A stretch of 64,000 bases of DNA from Dehalococcoidales bacterium (GTDB taxonomy: Bacteria; Chloroflexota; Dehalococcoidia; Dehalococcoidales; UBA2162), in contig JAUYHA010000177.1 in NCBI GenBank assembly GCA_030690265.1, positions 1-64,000 of the forward strand, read 5' to 3'. Below the pieces are notes generated by a model. That model searched no databases. It was not told the DNA's origin and worked only from the letters and a program-made list of their open reading frames with translations. This document shows positions 37,409 through 51,989 of the stretch, piece after piece. Within the stretch, counting starts at the first letter, position 1. Each line of letters starts with the position of its first letter. The translations under genes and the position numbers were made by a program.

Positions 37409-39046
37409 CTATAAACTAGCTTGAAAAGGCAATGAAGCCTGAGCTCCTTCTCGCAAGACATCCTTGGCAGCGCCAATGAAATCACGGAATAGGGGGTGGG
37501 AACGGTTGGGACGAGAGCCAAACTCGGGGTGAAACTGACAGCTAACCATCCAGGGGTGGTCAGCTATCTCACATACCTCCACCAGTTTGCCGTCAGGAGA
37601 GAGTCCGCTGCAAACCAAACCTGACTCCTCCAGCTGAGCCCGAAACCGGTTATTAAACTCATAACGGTGCCTATGGCGCTCGTAAATCAGGTTTTTACCG
37701 TAGGCATTGCCGGCACGGCTGTTCTTAAGCAGTTTACAGGGATAGTTACCCAGGCGCATGGTGGCACCTTTATTCTCTATGTCCTTCTGCTCAGGGAGAA
37801 GGTCAATAACCGGGTAAGGGGTGGAAGCATCAAACTCGGTGGAGTTCGCCCCGTTACCAAGGACATAGCGGGCAAACTCAATCACCATAACCTGCATACC
37901 CAGGCACAGTCCCAGATAGGGAATTTTATTTTTCCGGGCATAACTGACTGCTTCTATCATGCCTCCTATACCTCTAATGCCGAAGCCCCCGGGGACAATG
38001 ATACCCTGAACTGAACGCAGCAGAGCTTCAGCACCCTTCTCTTCCAGAGACTCGGAAGGGACCCAGGTGAGATTAATGCACCTGTTATGATAGAGACCAG
38101 CGTGGCAGAGAGCCTCACGAACCGAGTAATAGGCATCCTGCAGCTCTACATATTTACCTACCAGAGCGATGTTAACCGGCTCATGGGGCTCTTTAAAAGT
38201 GGAAACCAGCTGCCGCCACTGGCTCAGGTCAGAACTATGCGCCTTAAGCTCAAGCTTATCCACAATCAGCTGTCCCAATCCCTCCTCCTCCAGAGCCAGC
38301 GGAACTTCATATATGGTAGACATCGTCGGCAGGAGGATAACTGCCTGCCGCTCTACATCACAGAACAGGGATATTTTATCCCGTATCTCTTCCGAGATAG
38401 GCAGGTCACTGCGACATACAATAATATCAGGCTGGATACCGATGCGCCGGAGTTCATTAACACTGTGCTGGGTAGGCTTGGTCTTTAGCTCCTTAGTAGT
38501 AGCAAGATAGGGCAGAAGGGTAACATGGATGTAGAGCACGTTCTCCCGCCCGACATCCTTTCTCATCTGTCTGATAGCTTCAAGGAAGGGCTGTCCTTCA
38601 ATATCACCCACAGTGCCGCCTACTTCTATAATCACCACATCTGCCTGAGATTTTTCGGCCAGATTTTTAAAGCACTGCTTTATCTCACCGGTAACATGAG
38701 GCACCACCTGAATAGTGCCGCCCAGAAAATCGCCCCGTCTTTCTTTAGCAATAACAGCACTATAGATTTGCCCTGAAGTAACATTAGACTCCCTGTTAAG
38801 GTTAACATCAATAAAACGCTCGTAGTTACCCAGGTCAAGGTCGGTTTCAGCTCCGTCCTCGGTGACAAATACCTCACCGTGCTGATAGGGAGACATTGTT
38901 CCCGGGTCAACATTGAGATATGGGTCAAGCTTCTGCACCGTTATGGCGACCTGGCGGCTTTTCAGGATGGTACCTACAGAGGCGACAGTAATACCCTTGC
39001 CAAGTGAACTAACTACACCGCCGGTAACAAAAATATACTTTGGCAT
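37409..39046 (-). CDS. pyrG: CTP synthase
   Basis: [39 protein letters not shown]; class I GATase. Confidence 0.98.
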   Translation of the reverse strand: MPKYIFVTGGVVSSLGKGITVASVGTILKSRQVAITVQKLDPYLNVDPGTMSPYQHGEVFVTEDGAETDLDLGNYERFIDVNLNRESNVTSGQIYSAVIAKERRGDFLGGTIQVVPHVTGEIKQCFKNLAEKSQADVVIIEVGGTVGDIEGQPFLEAIRQMRKDVGRENVLYIHVTLLPYLATTKELKTKPTQHSVNELRRIGIQPDIIVCRSDLPISEEIRDKISLFCDVERQAVILLPTMSTIYEVPLALEEEGLGQLIVDKLELKAHSSDLSQWRQLVSTFKEPHEPVNIALVGKYVELQDAYYSVREALCHAGLYHNRCINLTWVPSESLEEKGAEALLRSVQGIIVPGGFGIRGIGGMIEAVSYARKNKIPYLGLCLGMQVMVIEFARYVLGNGANSTEFDASTPYPVIDLLPEQKDIENKGATMRLGNYPCKLLKNSRAGNAYGKNLIYERHRHRYEFNNRFRAQLEESGLVCSGLSPDGKLVEVCEIADHPWMVSCQFHPEFGSRPNRSHPLFRDFIGAAKDVLREGAQASLPFQASL

Positions 39047-39199
39047 TAAGAAAACCGAGCCGGAACCCTAAAGCAAATGAAAAATATGAACGAAAACCTT
39101 CGTTAGCTTATTGAGCAAGGAATGGAACAAGCAGTTATTAGATATAATAATCCGAAAAATGTAACTTTGTCAAGTTTGTAAAAGCTCCAGGCTCAATTA

Positions 39200-39229
39200 T
39201 TGCCCTTTACACCCAAACTATGCTATAAT
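39200..39229 (+). promoter_or_regulatory. Sigma70-like promoter for gyrB
   Basis: TTGCCC - 18 nt - TATAAT about 28 nt upstream of the gyrB ATG. Confidence 0.6.
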
Positions 39230-39250
39230 GTAAGTAAAGAGAAATATTGA

Positions 39251-41757
<2,507 letters not shown>

Positions 41758-41796
41758 TCTAACCTCCTGAACTAAATACGCTAAACAGATTTTAAA

Positions 41797-42757
41797 TTAT
41801 AGTTTCCATTCCTCGGGCGGGCAATAAACTATAATTTCGTGGGATTCTTTCACATGGTTACCGGTGCCACTTTTCCGGTTCAATCCTATCCTGGTCTCTC
41901 CCTGTCCCATGGTGTACTGCCAGCTCGGAAGAAACTGCTCAAACTCCTGATAGTATTCCCTTATCGTCGGGCAGTCATTATAGGAAAGAATAAAACCCCC
42001 TTTATGCTCTCTCAGCAAATCCCTTAGCTCTTCGTGAGGGAAGCCGCGGTGATGGACCGGGATATTTCGCATCGGGTAAATCCCCTTAAACATCTTTGAG
42101 TCCTCTCCGAGGTAGTAGGGCGGGTCGCAGTAGAGAAAATCTTCGGGATGATTTTTAATAACTTCCTGGAAATCGGCACACTGGACTTTTAGATTGGGGG
42201 CAGTAAAATCTCTGATTCTCTCTATCATCACCCGGTATCTTTTCTCATTCAAATAGATATGGGAAGACCAGCCCATAAAACCGGGCCCATAGGATAAATT
42301 AAAGTTATAAACGAAATAAACGGCCAGGGTGAGCGGGTCTAACCGGACTTTACCTTTCCAGACATCGTTCAATATCAACCTTATTTCTTCAAAGGTTTCT
42401 TTATCGGGTTTCAACTCTTTAAGTCTATCGTAAAGAAGCTTCGGGTTTTCTATCTGGAACTGCCAGTAGTTAACCAGAATGTCAAATATGTCAGAGGCGA
42501 TAACCGGCAAGCCCAGCTCGTTGGCACAGGCTAATTCGACTGAGCCGCCGCCCAGGAAAGGCGAGACTATCCTTCTCACATTATCCGGGAGCAGTTCTAC
42601 AATCAGACCCACGGCAAGGCTTTTCCCTCCGGCATACCTTATTGGGGCACCGAGGTAGCGCTTGTACTTCATCTTTCCGCCCCGGCTGGCCAGCGAACGC
42701 AAGAAGGCACTTTTGCGCTCACTTAAGGAAAGAAAAGAGACAGACTCCAGCTCCGCT

Positions 42758-42768
<11 letters not shown>
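41797..42768 (-). CDS. Dam-family adenine-specific DNA methyltransferase
   Basis: PIRYAGGKSLAVGLI; SPFLGGGSVELA; FLYCDPPYYL. Confidence 0.92.
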
Positions 42769-44679
<1,911 letters not shown>

Positions 44680-44919
44680 TCAAATAAGAACCTTCAAATT
44701 ATCTTTCTTATATTAGCATATTAGAATGGAAATCGTTTCTTTATTTTATCTTATTATTATTAGGTATCAAGCATACGCCAAGACGGGTTCTGGTTTCAAG
44801 GAGGGGCTTAAAGTTTCGAGTGAGGCACTTGGCTTTTCGGGGTTATCAAAATGGAGGAAGGGCTTATTTAAAATCCGGGATGGTTCTTCTAAACTTTCCG
44901 GGTTGTCAAAAATTAGCTC

Positions 44920-46257
44920 TTAGGTTGTGGCGTGAATTTCCTGCTGGATTTCAAAAACCTTTTGTTTCAAAGCGGGGTTATCATTAATCTGGCCGGCAAT
45001 TTTTTGATAACCGTGGCTGACAGTAGCTGGAGTTCTACCGCCCAGCAATTGACCGGTTTCAGCAAGGGAGCAATTTGTTTCCTGCCGGAGGAGGTACATG
45101 GCTAATTGCCGGGCGAGAGCCACTGCTTCTTCTCGGTTCTTGCCTTTCAGGTCAGCCGGTTTTAACTGGAAACTTTTCAGTACCGCATCAATGATAAGAC
45201 TGGTGGTGACAGATTTAATTTTAGGTTGGGCGCCAGCTAAAGCCTGCTCGGCTACTTCCAGAGTCAGTCTGGCTCCCAGCAGCTTGCCATAGGCAATAAT
45301 CCGGTTCAGGGAACCTTCCAGGGCTCTTATATTTTGCTGGACCCGCATGGCAATAAGCTCAAGAACATCGGAAGGGACATCCATTCTTTTCTGTCTGGCT
45401 TTAGCCTGAAGGATAGCCAGGCGGGTTTCGAAATCCGGGTCTTGAATATCGGTAACCAGCCCGCCTTCAAAACGGGAGCGCAGTCTCTCTTCAAGAAAGC
45501 CCATCGTCCTGGGTGCGCGGTCGCTGGTGAGGACAATCTGGCGCTTGGTGCTGTATAGCTCATCGAAGGTATAGAAAAAATTTTCCTCGGTTTTTTCTTT
45601 GCCCTTAAAGAACTGGACATCATCAATCAGGAGCATATCAACGCTGCGGTACCTTTCACGAAAGTCATCGATTTTGTTGTCCCGCAAAGAGCTCATCAGC
45701 TGGTTGGTATACTGCTCCGCGCGGACATACTCTATCAGGAGATTGTTGCTCAAAGCGATGTGGCCGATAGCATGCAGCAGGTGGGTCTTGCCCAAACCGG
45801 TCCCCCCCTGGATAAAGAGCGGATTGTAGCTCAGCCCGGGGCTTTTAGCTACAGCTATGGCGGCGGTATAGGCTATTTGATTGGAACTGCCTACGACGAA
45901 GGAATCAAAGGTGTGCTCCGAGCTAAAAAGGGGCAGCCTTGATTGCTGGAGGGGTACGACTTTTCTCCGGCTACTTTTCCTGAACGGGGGGTAATTTTCA
46001 TGCCCCTTTACCTCAAATTGAACTTGAATCCTCTGCCGGGTAATATTGCTGAGCACCTTTTCAATTAAAGAGCGTTGATTCTTGTCCAGGTATTCGGCAA
46101 CGAAAGTATTGGCTACCCCAATAACGAACTCATTATTTTGATAACTAAGTCCGAAAGTCTTTGCCAGCCAGGTGCGGTAGTTTGACCGGTTCACCTGGCC
46201 TTGAAGTTCACCGAGGGCGGCTTCCCAGATGTATTTGGCTTCTTTCGCTTCTGTCAA
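44920..46257 (-). CDS. dnaA: Chromosomal replication initiator DnaA
   Basis: NPLFIQGGTGLGKTHLLHAIGH; LLIDDVQFFKGKEKTEENFFYTFDELY; domain IV ALARQLAMYLLRQETNCSLAETGQLLGGRTPATVSHGYQKI. Confidence 0.97.
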   Translation of the reverse strand: MTEAKEAKYIWEAALGELQGQVNRSNYRTWLAKTFGLSYQNNEFVIGVANTFVAEYLDKNQRSLIEKVLSNITRQRIQVQFEVKGHENYPPFRKSSRRKVVPLQQSRLPLFSSEHTFDSFVVGSSNQIAYTAAIAVAKSPGLSYNPLFIQGGTGLGKTHLLHAIGHIALSNNLLIEYVRAEQYTNQLMSSLRDNKIDDFRERYRSVDMLLIDDVQFFKGKEKTEENFFYTFDELYSTKRQIVLTSDRAPRTMGFLEERLRSRFEGGLVTDIQDPDFETRLAILQAKARQKRMDVPSDVLELIAMRVQQNIRALEGSLNRIIAYGKLLGARLTLEVAEQALAGAQPKIKSVTTSLIIDAVLKSFQLKPADLKGKNREEAVALARQLAMYLLRQETNCSLAETGQLLGGRTPATVSHGYQKIAGQINDNPALKQKVFEIQQEIHATT

Positions 46258-46558
46258 GTCCTTCCCTCTGTTTCTTTTTAAATAGTGAACCCCGAACGGG
46301 ACCGGGGGTATTGAGAGTAGTGACGGGGCATTGGAGAGAATTTAATTGAACCCGGTTTAATGATACCAAGTCGTTTTCTTTGGTTGACAAGGAGTTTTTC
46401 ACTGGTTGCCGGTCAATTTTGGCTCCTCTTTCCCCTTACAAGGTCTGTCGGACTTGCTTTTTTAGCAAATCTTTCCCTGATAGCCATAAAGTATCGCCCT
46501 GTCAGCCAAACTTTTTTAATAACTTTTTAAGTGTTAAAATTACCGCTGGAGGTCTGGA

Positions 46559-47500
46559 ATGCGAGTTGTTTTTATGGGCACTCCCCAGTTTGCGGTTCCC
46601 CCTCTGGAGCACCTGCTCTTCAATGGCTATCAGGTGGTGGCGGTATATACTCAGCCTGACAGGGCAGCGGGTAGAGGACGCCTGCTGGCTGCTTCGCCGG
46701 TGAAAAGGGTGGCGATAGATTGGGGATTGCCCGTGGTGCAGCCGGCCAGTTTTAAGAAGACCGAGGTAGTGGCAGAGCTGGCGAGCTTTAAGCCTGATGT
46801 TATCGTGGTGGCGGCCTTCGGGCAAATCTTGTCCCAATCGGTGCTGGATATTCCTGTCTATGGGTGTTTTAATCTTCACCCCTCTTTATTGCCCAGATTC
46901 AGAGGTGCCTCACCGGTCGCCGCCGCTATCCTGGCTGGCGACCAGTTTACCGGAGTTAGCGTCATGCAGATGGAGGCGGGTCTGGATAGCGGTCCGGTGC
47001 TGGTTCAAGCCCGGGTACCTGTTTTCTCACAGGATACTACCGGCTCTCTAACAGCCAAGCTGTCGCTAATAGCTGCTCACCTGCTCCTGGAAACTTTGCC
47101 TCGCTGGTTAAAGGGCGAGCTTACCCCCCGTCCTCAGGAGGAGGCTGAAGCTACCTATTGCCCCACAATCAGCAACAAAGAAAGTAAGATTGATTGGCAT
47201 CTGCCGGCAGTGGCTATCTGGAGGCAGGTGCGGGCCTGGCAGCCCTGGCCGGGGTGTTATACCGAGTGGCGGGGCAAGCGGCTTAAGATTATTGAATCGC
47301 TGCCTTTGCCCGGGGAAAGCGCTCCTGAAGCAGGACGGGTGGTTGCCCTGAATAAGGAAGGTGCCGTGTTTGGCATTGGTAGCGGGGAGGGGATTTTGGG
47401 CGTGCTGAAGGTCCAACTCGAGGGGAAGCGGGTTATGACTGCCGCCGAGTTTCTCAGGGGACAGCCGCAGTTTATTGGTGCCGTATTGCCATCGGGTTGA
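46559..47500 (+). CDS. fmt: Methionyl-tRNA formyltransferase
   Basis: MRVVFMGTPQFAVPPLEHLL; GCFNLHPSLLPRFRGASPVAAAILAGDQFTGVSVMQMEAGLDSGP. Confidence 0.97.
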   Translation: MRVVFMGTPQFAVPPLEHLLFNGYQVVAVYTQPDRAAGRGRLLAASPVKRVAIDWGLPVVQPASFKKTEVVAELASFKPDVIVVAAFGQILSQSVLDIPVYGCFNLHPSLLPRFRGASPVAAAILAGDQFTGVSVMQMEAGLDSGPVLVQARVPVFSQDTTGSLTAKLSLIAAHLLLETLPRWLKGELTPRPQEEAEATYCPTISNKESKIDWHLPAVAIWRQVRAWQPWPGCYTEWRGKRLKIIESLPLPGESAPEAGRVVALNKEGAVFGIGSGEGILGVLKVQLEGKRVMTAAEFLRGQPQFIGAVLPSG

Positions 47501-47513
47501 GTCAGCAGAAGGT

Positions 47514-48092
47514 TCAGGCAGAAAATTTGCTTAGCCGGATAATCTGGGCTTCTGTTCTGCCTTTGGTTATCTGCAAAAGTCCCACGGTGCCCAGTGCGAA
47601 CATACCATTGGGTACGGTTGGACTGCCCGGATTCACCATCAGGATGCCGTGGTCTTTCTCTATCGATGCAATATGACTATCACCCTGGACAATAATGTCA
47701 AATTTTTTACCGAATTCTCTTTCCACTATCTCATTCAGGGGAGGGCTGGGAGGCGGGGGGGAGTATATTGCGTGAGTCAGCAGAAGGTTCAGTCCGTTTA
47801 TTGAGAGAACATGGTTCCGGTTAAGCTGGTAGTGCTCGGGGAACTCCGGGTCTCCGTTGCCCCGGGCGGCTACTACCGGGGCGATGGTTTTTAGCTCATC
47901 AAGAACTTCGGGAACATAAATATCACCGGCGTGAAGAATGAGGTCAACATTCTGAAATACCTCTTTTATCTCAGGGGGTAAAATCTTGACCTCCCTGGGG
48001 ATATGAGTATCGGCAATCAGACCGATGCGGATAGTTTCCGCACCGGGTTTTCCGATGATGGAGCTGTCTACTTCAGCATTGTGTAAGGTCAT
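47514..48092 (-). CDS. YfcE/MJ0936-family metallophosphoesterase (paralogue of 29581..30054)
   Basis: IRIGLIADTHIPREVKILPPEIKEVFQNVDLILHAGDIYVPEVLDELKTIAPVVAARGNGD. Confidence 0.88.
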   Translation of the reverse strand: MTLHNAEVDSSIIGKPGAETIRIGLIADTHIPREVKILPPEIKEVFQNVDLILHAGDIYVPEVLDELKTIAPVVAARGNGDPEFPEHYQLNRNHVLSINGLNLLLTHAIYSPPPPSPPLNEIVEREFGKKFDIIVQGDSHIASIEKDHGILMVNPGSPTVPNGMFALGTVGLLQITKGRTEAQIIRLSKFSA

Positions 48093-48121
48093 TTTTCCCT
48101 TTTGTCCGGGCTGATTTCAGG

Positions 48122-48763
48122 CTAGGCTAGCTGCCTGATGACGGCAATAACCCTCCCCTGGATTTCAACATTGTCCGGCTCAGCGTATATTGGCTTCATC
48201 AGAGCATTTGCCGGCTGAAGGCGGATAAGACCTGCCTCACGGTAGACCTTCTTCAGGGTAACCGCTTTTTCCGCTTTAAGCCATAGGGCGGCCATCTCTC
48301 CGTTTTCTACTACATTCACATATTGCATCAAAACAGTATCACCGTCGTTAATCAAAGCGTCAATCATTGATGAACCCTTTACCTTCAGGGCATAAACGCC
48401 TCTTTTACCCCTGACCAGGTCTTCACTTACCTCCAATGTCTCTGAAGAGGCAGTGGAGTCCCAGGTATCCGGTGCCGGCACCGGTATCGGTTCGCCGGCG
48501 GCTATTTGACCAATAATCGGCACCTTGAAGCTGTTGCCCGGGGCGGCAGACGGGGTGAGTAATTCAATACCCCGCGAAATGCCGTGGTGGCGGCGAATAT
48601 AGCCTCCCTGCTCCAGGATATCTAGGTTATAGTCTACCACCGAGGTTGAGCTAATCCCGCAGCCAGCAACAATATTCCTGACAGTGGGTGGATAGCTCAT
48701 CTCCAGCAAAAAGCGGTAAATAAAATCAATAATATTTTGCTGTTTGGGGGAAAGCGTTTTCAT
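48122..48763 (-). CDS. lexA: LexA repressor
   Basis: LSPKQQNIIDFIYRFLLEMSYPPTVRNIV; cleavage region; VYALKVKGSSMIDALINDGDTVLM. Confidence 0.94.
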   Translation of the reverse strand: MKTLSPKQQNIIDFIYRFLLEMSYPPTVRNIVAGCGISSTSVVDYNLDILEQGGYIRRHHGISRGIELLTPSAAPGNSFKVPIIGQIAAGEPIPVPAPDTWDSTASSETLEVSEDLVRGKRGVYALKVKGSSMIDALINDGDTVLMQYVNVVENGEMAALWLKAEKAVTLKKVYREAGLIRLQPANALMKPIYAEPDNVEIQGRVIAVIRQLA

Positions 48764-48794
48764 TTGCTACCTGCTAAAATTACTCTGACTTTAG

Positions 48795-48808
48795 AGAACA
48801 GATGTTCT
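48795..48808. promoter_or_regulatory. LexA/SOS box AGAACAGATGTTCT upstream of lexA
   Basis: Perfect GAAC-N4-GTTC palindrome about 32 nt upstream of the lexA start, matching the Gram-positive type SOS box. Confidence 0.8.
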
Positions 48809-48841
48809 GTATAAAACTTTACAACGAGTTAATTGTTTTTG

Positions 48842-50452
48842 TCAAGGCTCCTCTATCGTTATCACATTCTCTAGATACGGGCTTGTAATTTCGGGGAAAG
48901 CACCGTGTATCCTGGTGTAGAGAGAATAGGTTGCCTCGCTGAGGGCTGCGGTATCAACGGACACGCTGATAGCAAATGTCTTCCACGATGGTGTCTCCGG
49001 TGCCGCAGCCTGCTTTGAGGCATGAGCCTGCTCAGTGAACCCGGCAGTTTCCATTGTCCCAATAAAAACGCTGATTGTGCCCGTCAATGCGGGACCCTGA
49101 TAGTCGAAGCCTACTCTAACATTGCAGGGCGTTCCCCGCTTTACTATGTTGTCGTAACCAGTAATACGCAGGTTCCTTGCCTCTGCCGGCGGAACCTCCG
49201 GCTGAGGAGCTAACTCTTCAGCCTCTTCCTCAGCTTCTTCCTTCTCTCGTTCCTCTTTCTCTTCCGGTTTCTTTGCCGGTTTCTTAATAGGTTTGGCCGG
49301 TTCTTTCCGGCGCTTTATCAAGAAGAATATTATCGCCGCAGCCACCAGGGCAGCCACGGCGGCTGCTATCAACCAGATAATCGGGAAGGGGGGAGGGAAA
49401 GCAACCGGCAGCCCTTTTTCGTCGCTCTCAATGTAGAGCTCTCCTTCGATGTTGAGCTTAAGCCTCAAGTCATAGATGCCCTCCACCCATCCCTGTGCCG
49501 GCACATAACTGTAGCTGCCATCGGTTCGGCCTATATCCAGACGGCTCAGGGTAATCAAAGACACCTGCTCCAGGGGCTTGTCATCCAGGTTCACCTGAAG
49601 CATTACTTCCCCATTGTTAAGCGGCTCGGAGAGATTGTTCAGGGTATAGACCACCCTGGCAAAAGTTATCTCTTTACTATCCGGGGCAAAGTTGGGCTCG
49701 ATGTCAAAGAACTCGAAGTAAATTGGCTTTACAACTAGCGTAATCTCTTTGCTCTCACCGGCTCTGACCTCTACACTCTCTTCTGCCAGCTGCCGGCTGC
49801 CGAGGAATGCGGAAATCCGGTAGGTACCCGGGGAGACCTTTACCTCCAGTGTTCCCGTCTCACTTCTTGTAATCTCGTTAAGTCTGTCCTGAATTACTTT
49901 GAATACTTTGATTCCGGTCTTGATGGGATTGCCGTCAGGGGTAATGACACGGACGGTAATCCAGGCGGCATCACCGGTTACTACAAGCCTGGCTTTCTGG
50001 GCGCTGGCGGTAGCCAGCTGGACTCCTTCACCTCCCTCTCTCGGAGCAAATCGTGCTGAGACAGTGACCTCATATTCACCCGGAACAGCGTCCTCCGTTA
50101 CTTTAATAGTTGGTAAGACCTTTTGCTCTCCGCCGGGCGGTAAGGGAAAAGCGGCCTGGTCGAATGCTACTTCTACCCCGAAAGGAGCCTTCCAGCTCAT
50201 TTGAACGGTCATTTCTTCACCGGTGTGGTTGAAGACTACAACATAGATGCTGGGGTTGCTTACTTCTACCCCTTGAGGCAGCTCGAATTCCTGCTGAGAG
50301 AAGGTGCCTGATAAGGCTATGCCCCCTTGAGCCTGCACGACAATAGAGGGGGGCAGCAAAAGAGCCAGGAGCAGAAAAGACAGCAGTGCTTTGCGAACCG
50401 GCCTTCTGGTGTTACTGGATAATGACTGCGAAATGCCAGCTTTGGTGGTCAT
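48842..50452 (-). CDS. Secreted/membrane beta-sandwich protein with central TM and charged linker
   Basis: N-terminal signal; FPIIWLIAAAVAALVAAAIIFFLIKRRK TM; KKPEEKEEREKEEAEEEAEE linker. Confidence 0.7.
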   Translation of the reverse strand: MTTKAGISQSLSSNTRRPVRKALLSFLLLALLLPPSIVVQAQGGIALSGTFSQQEFELPQGVEVSNPSIYVVVFNHTGEEMTVQMSWKAPFGVEVAFDQAAFPLPPGGEQKVLPTIKVTEDAVPGEYEVTVSARFAPREGGEGVQLATASAQKARLVVTGDAAWITVRVITPDGNPIKTGIKVFKVIQDRLNEITRSETGTLEVKVSPGTYRISAFLGSRQLAEESVEVRAGESKEITLVVKPIYFEFFDIEPNFAPDSKEITFARVVYTLNNLSEPLNNGEVMLQVNLDDKPLEQVSLITLSRLDIGRTDGSYSYVPAQGWVEGIYDLRLKLNIEGELYIESDEKGLPVAFPPPFPIIWLIAAAVAALVAAAIIFFLIKRRKEPAKPIKKPAKKPEEKEEREKEEAEEEAEELAPQPEVPPAEARNLRITGYDNIVKRGTPCNVRVGFDYQGPALTGTISVFIGTMETAGFTEQAHASKQAAAPETPSWKTFAISVSVDTAALSEATYSLYTRIHGAFPEITSPYLENVITIEEP

Positions 50453-50535
50453 TGCCTAATGGTAACTGCCTGTCTCCCGTGTGTCAATAGTCAGCAAAAG
50501 AAGTCGTTTGGCTAGTGTCGCGTCAGGTAAATAAT

Positions 50536-50608
50536 TTGTCATTCCCGCGAAAGCGGGAATCCAACCGCACCACCCTACCTGGATTCCGGAACAAGTCCGG
50601 AATGACAA
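50536..50608. repeat. Palindromic MITE/REP-like element
   Basis: TTGTCATTCC...GGAATGACAA outer inverted repeat, with two internal hairpins (attcccgcgaaagcgggaat and attccggaacaagtccggaat). Confidence 0.8.
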
Positions 50609-50677
50609 TGGGAAAAGGTCAATTGATTAGCCCGACAGGACATTTCAAATTGTTAAGCAGTCTCAGCAAAAATAGCA

Positions 50678-50706
50678 GAGGCAGGGAGAGGTTACCTCCC
50701 TGCCTC
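50678..50706 (-). terminator. Terminator of 50728..51783
   Basis: Stem GAGGCAGGGAGAGG/CCTCCCTGCCTC, minus strand continues into CTATTTTTG. Confidence 0.65.
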
Positions 50707-50727
50707 GCTTATTCTATCCCTTCAGGC

Positions 50728-51783
50728 TTAGTTGGTTACGCTGAAGGTAATGGTGCCTGAATAGTTGACTTCCTGGATGCCGGCTAGTGAAAACGAGAGA
50801 GCCATCCAGAACTGATTATTACCGGTGGATTCAGACGCATTGGCGTTGGTGGTAACACGGCTCAGGGTGCCGAGCCCGGTTATGGTTGTATCACTGGAAG
50901 CCACTGCTTGAGGGGTCTTGGGTCCATTATTAGTAGTGGCTTTCTGGTCATCTATTTCAAGGTTAAACTGAGCGGACCCAGCCGGCACACCGGTGCCACC
51001 GGCCAGGTTTATGATGTTCGAGCCACCGTCAGTCCAGTTGGCACTTGAGTAAACCCCCAGGGCATACTGCTTGTTGGTGGTGACTTGAGCGGTAAGGTAG
51101 TTGCTTACCGGAACGGTGATGTAGCCAGTCTGCCCCGGCTCAATACCGGCGGTAGCATCACCTAGAGTGAGACTGGCAGAATCAAAGCCGATTTCGGCAT
51201 AGGCACCCATTGAGGAGCCAGTTGCCCATGACCCTGAACCATTCTTGTTTTCGTCACGGGCGGTGGCTGAAGCATACCAGGTCTGGGTAGCCGTAGCCTG
51301 AGCCAGCTTACCGGGCTTGAAGGCTAGATACCAGTCCCCGCTATTACTGGTGAAGACCGAAGGTGATATAGAGCTGGCACTCACCACTTCCCAGGTGGTG
51401 CTATAAGCACCACTTTCCCTCGACCATACATCTCCGCTCTTGGTCCACTTGAAAATACCGAGGGCGTCAGCATCCCAGTTGCTACCATCCGCACTGTAGT
51501 AGATGTGGAATTCTATTTCAGTGATGTCATCAATGGTATTGGTATCGCCAGCGGTTACCTTCACCCGGTAGGTGCTCAGCGGTGTCATCGAGGTAACCTC
51601 GGTCTCGCTACCGGATTCCACCAGTGTCACTGCAGTTACCGTGGGAGCCGTATTGCCTCCCTTACCTTGACCGCCAACCCCACCCTCAGCAGCGTATGCC
51701 ACTTTTGGAGTTAAGCTTATCGGAATTAAGCCTATTAGCAGAGCCACAATTATAGATATGGCAGTAATTTTAATTTTTTTCAT
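50728..51783 (-). CDS. Secreted hypothetical protein
   Basis: Signal peptide MKKIKITAISIIVALLIGLIPISLTPKVAYA; beta-rich, Ser/Thr/Gly-rich body. Confidence 0.75.
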   Translation of the reverse strand: MKKIKITAISIIVALLIGLIPISLTPKVAYAAEGGVGGQGKGGNTAPTVTAVTLVESGSETEVTSMTPLSTYRVKVTAGDTNTIDDITEIEFHIYYSADGSNWDADALGIFKWTKSGDVWSRESGAYSTTWEVVSASSISPSVFTSNSGDWYLAFKPGKLAQATATQTWYASATARDENKNGSGSWATGSSMGAYAEIGFDSASLTLGDATAGIEPGQTGYITVPVSNYLTAQVTTNKQYALGVYSSANWTDGGSNIINLAGGTGVPAGSAQFNLEIDDQKATTNNGPKTPQAVASSDTTITGLGTLSRVTTNANASESTGNNQFWMALSFSLAGIQEVNYSGTITFSVTN

Positions 51784-51989
51784 CCAACACTCTCCTTTCT
51801 CTTAGCATTCTACGTAATACTTATACATACTTATAATACTTCGCCAATTGGCAAAGGTCAATCACTATAGTAGGTTACTTAGTATTGATTTTTGTCACCC
51901 GAAAGAGTTAACCCGACCTTGCCACCACGTATTATTGACAACTGCTGGCTGAGTATTTATCATTGTTTGGAAGCCGGATAATTAAGACA

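Noticed and set aside
44760-44770. Possible fifth copy of the dispersed repeat (taggtatcaa)
   Set aside because: Match is limited to about 9-10 bp without the AGGYAGAAC core.
44726-44923. 65-aa ORF between obgE and dnaA with repeated F/LSGLSK motifs; possible oriC
   Set aside because: Low-complexity, no RBS or homology cue, and no TTATNCACA boxes seen; not enough support for a gene or origin.
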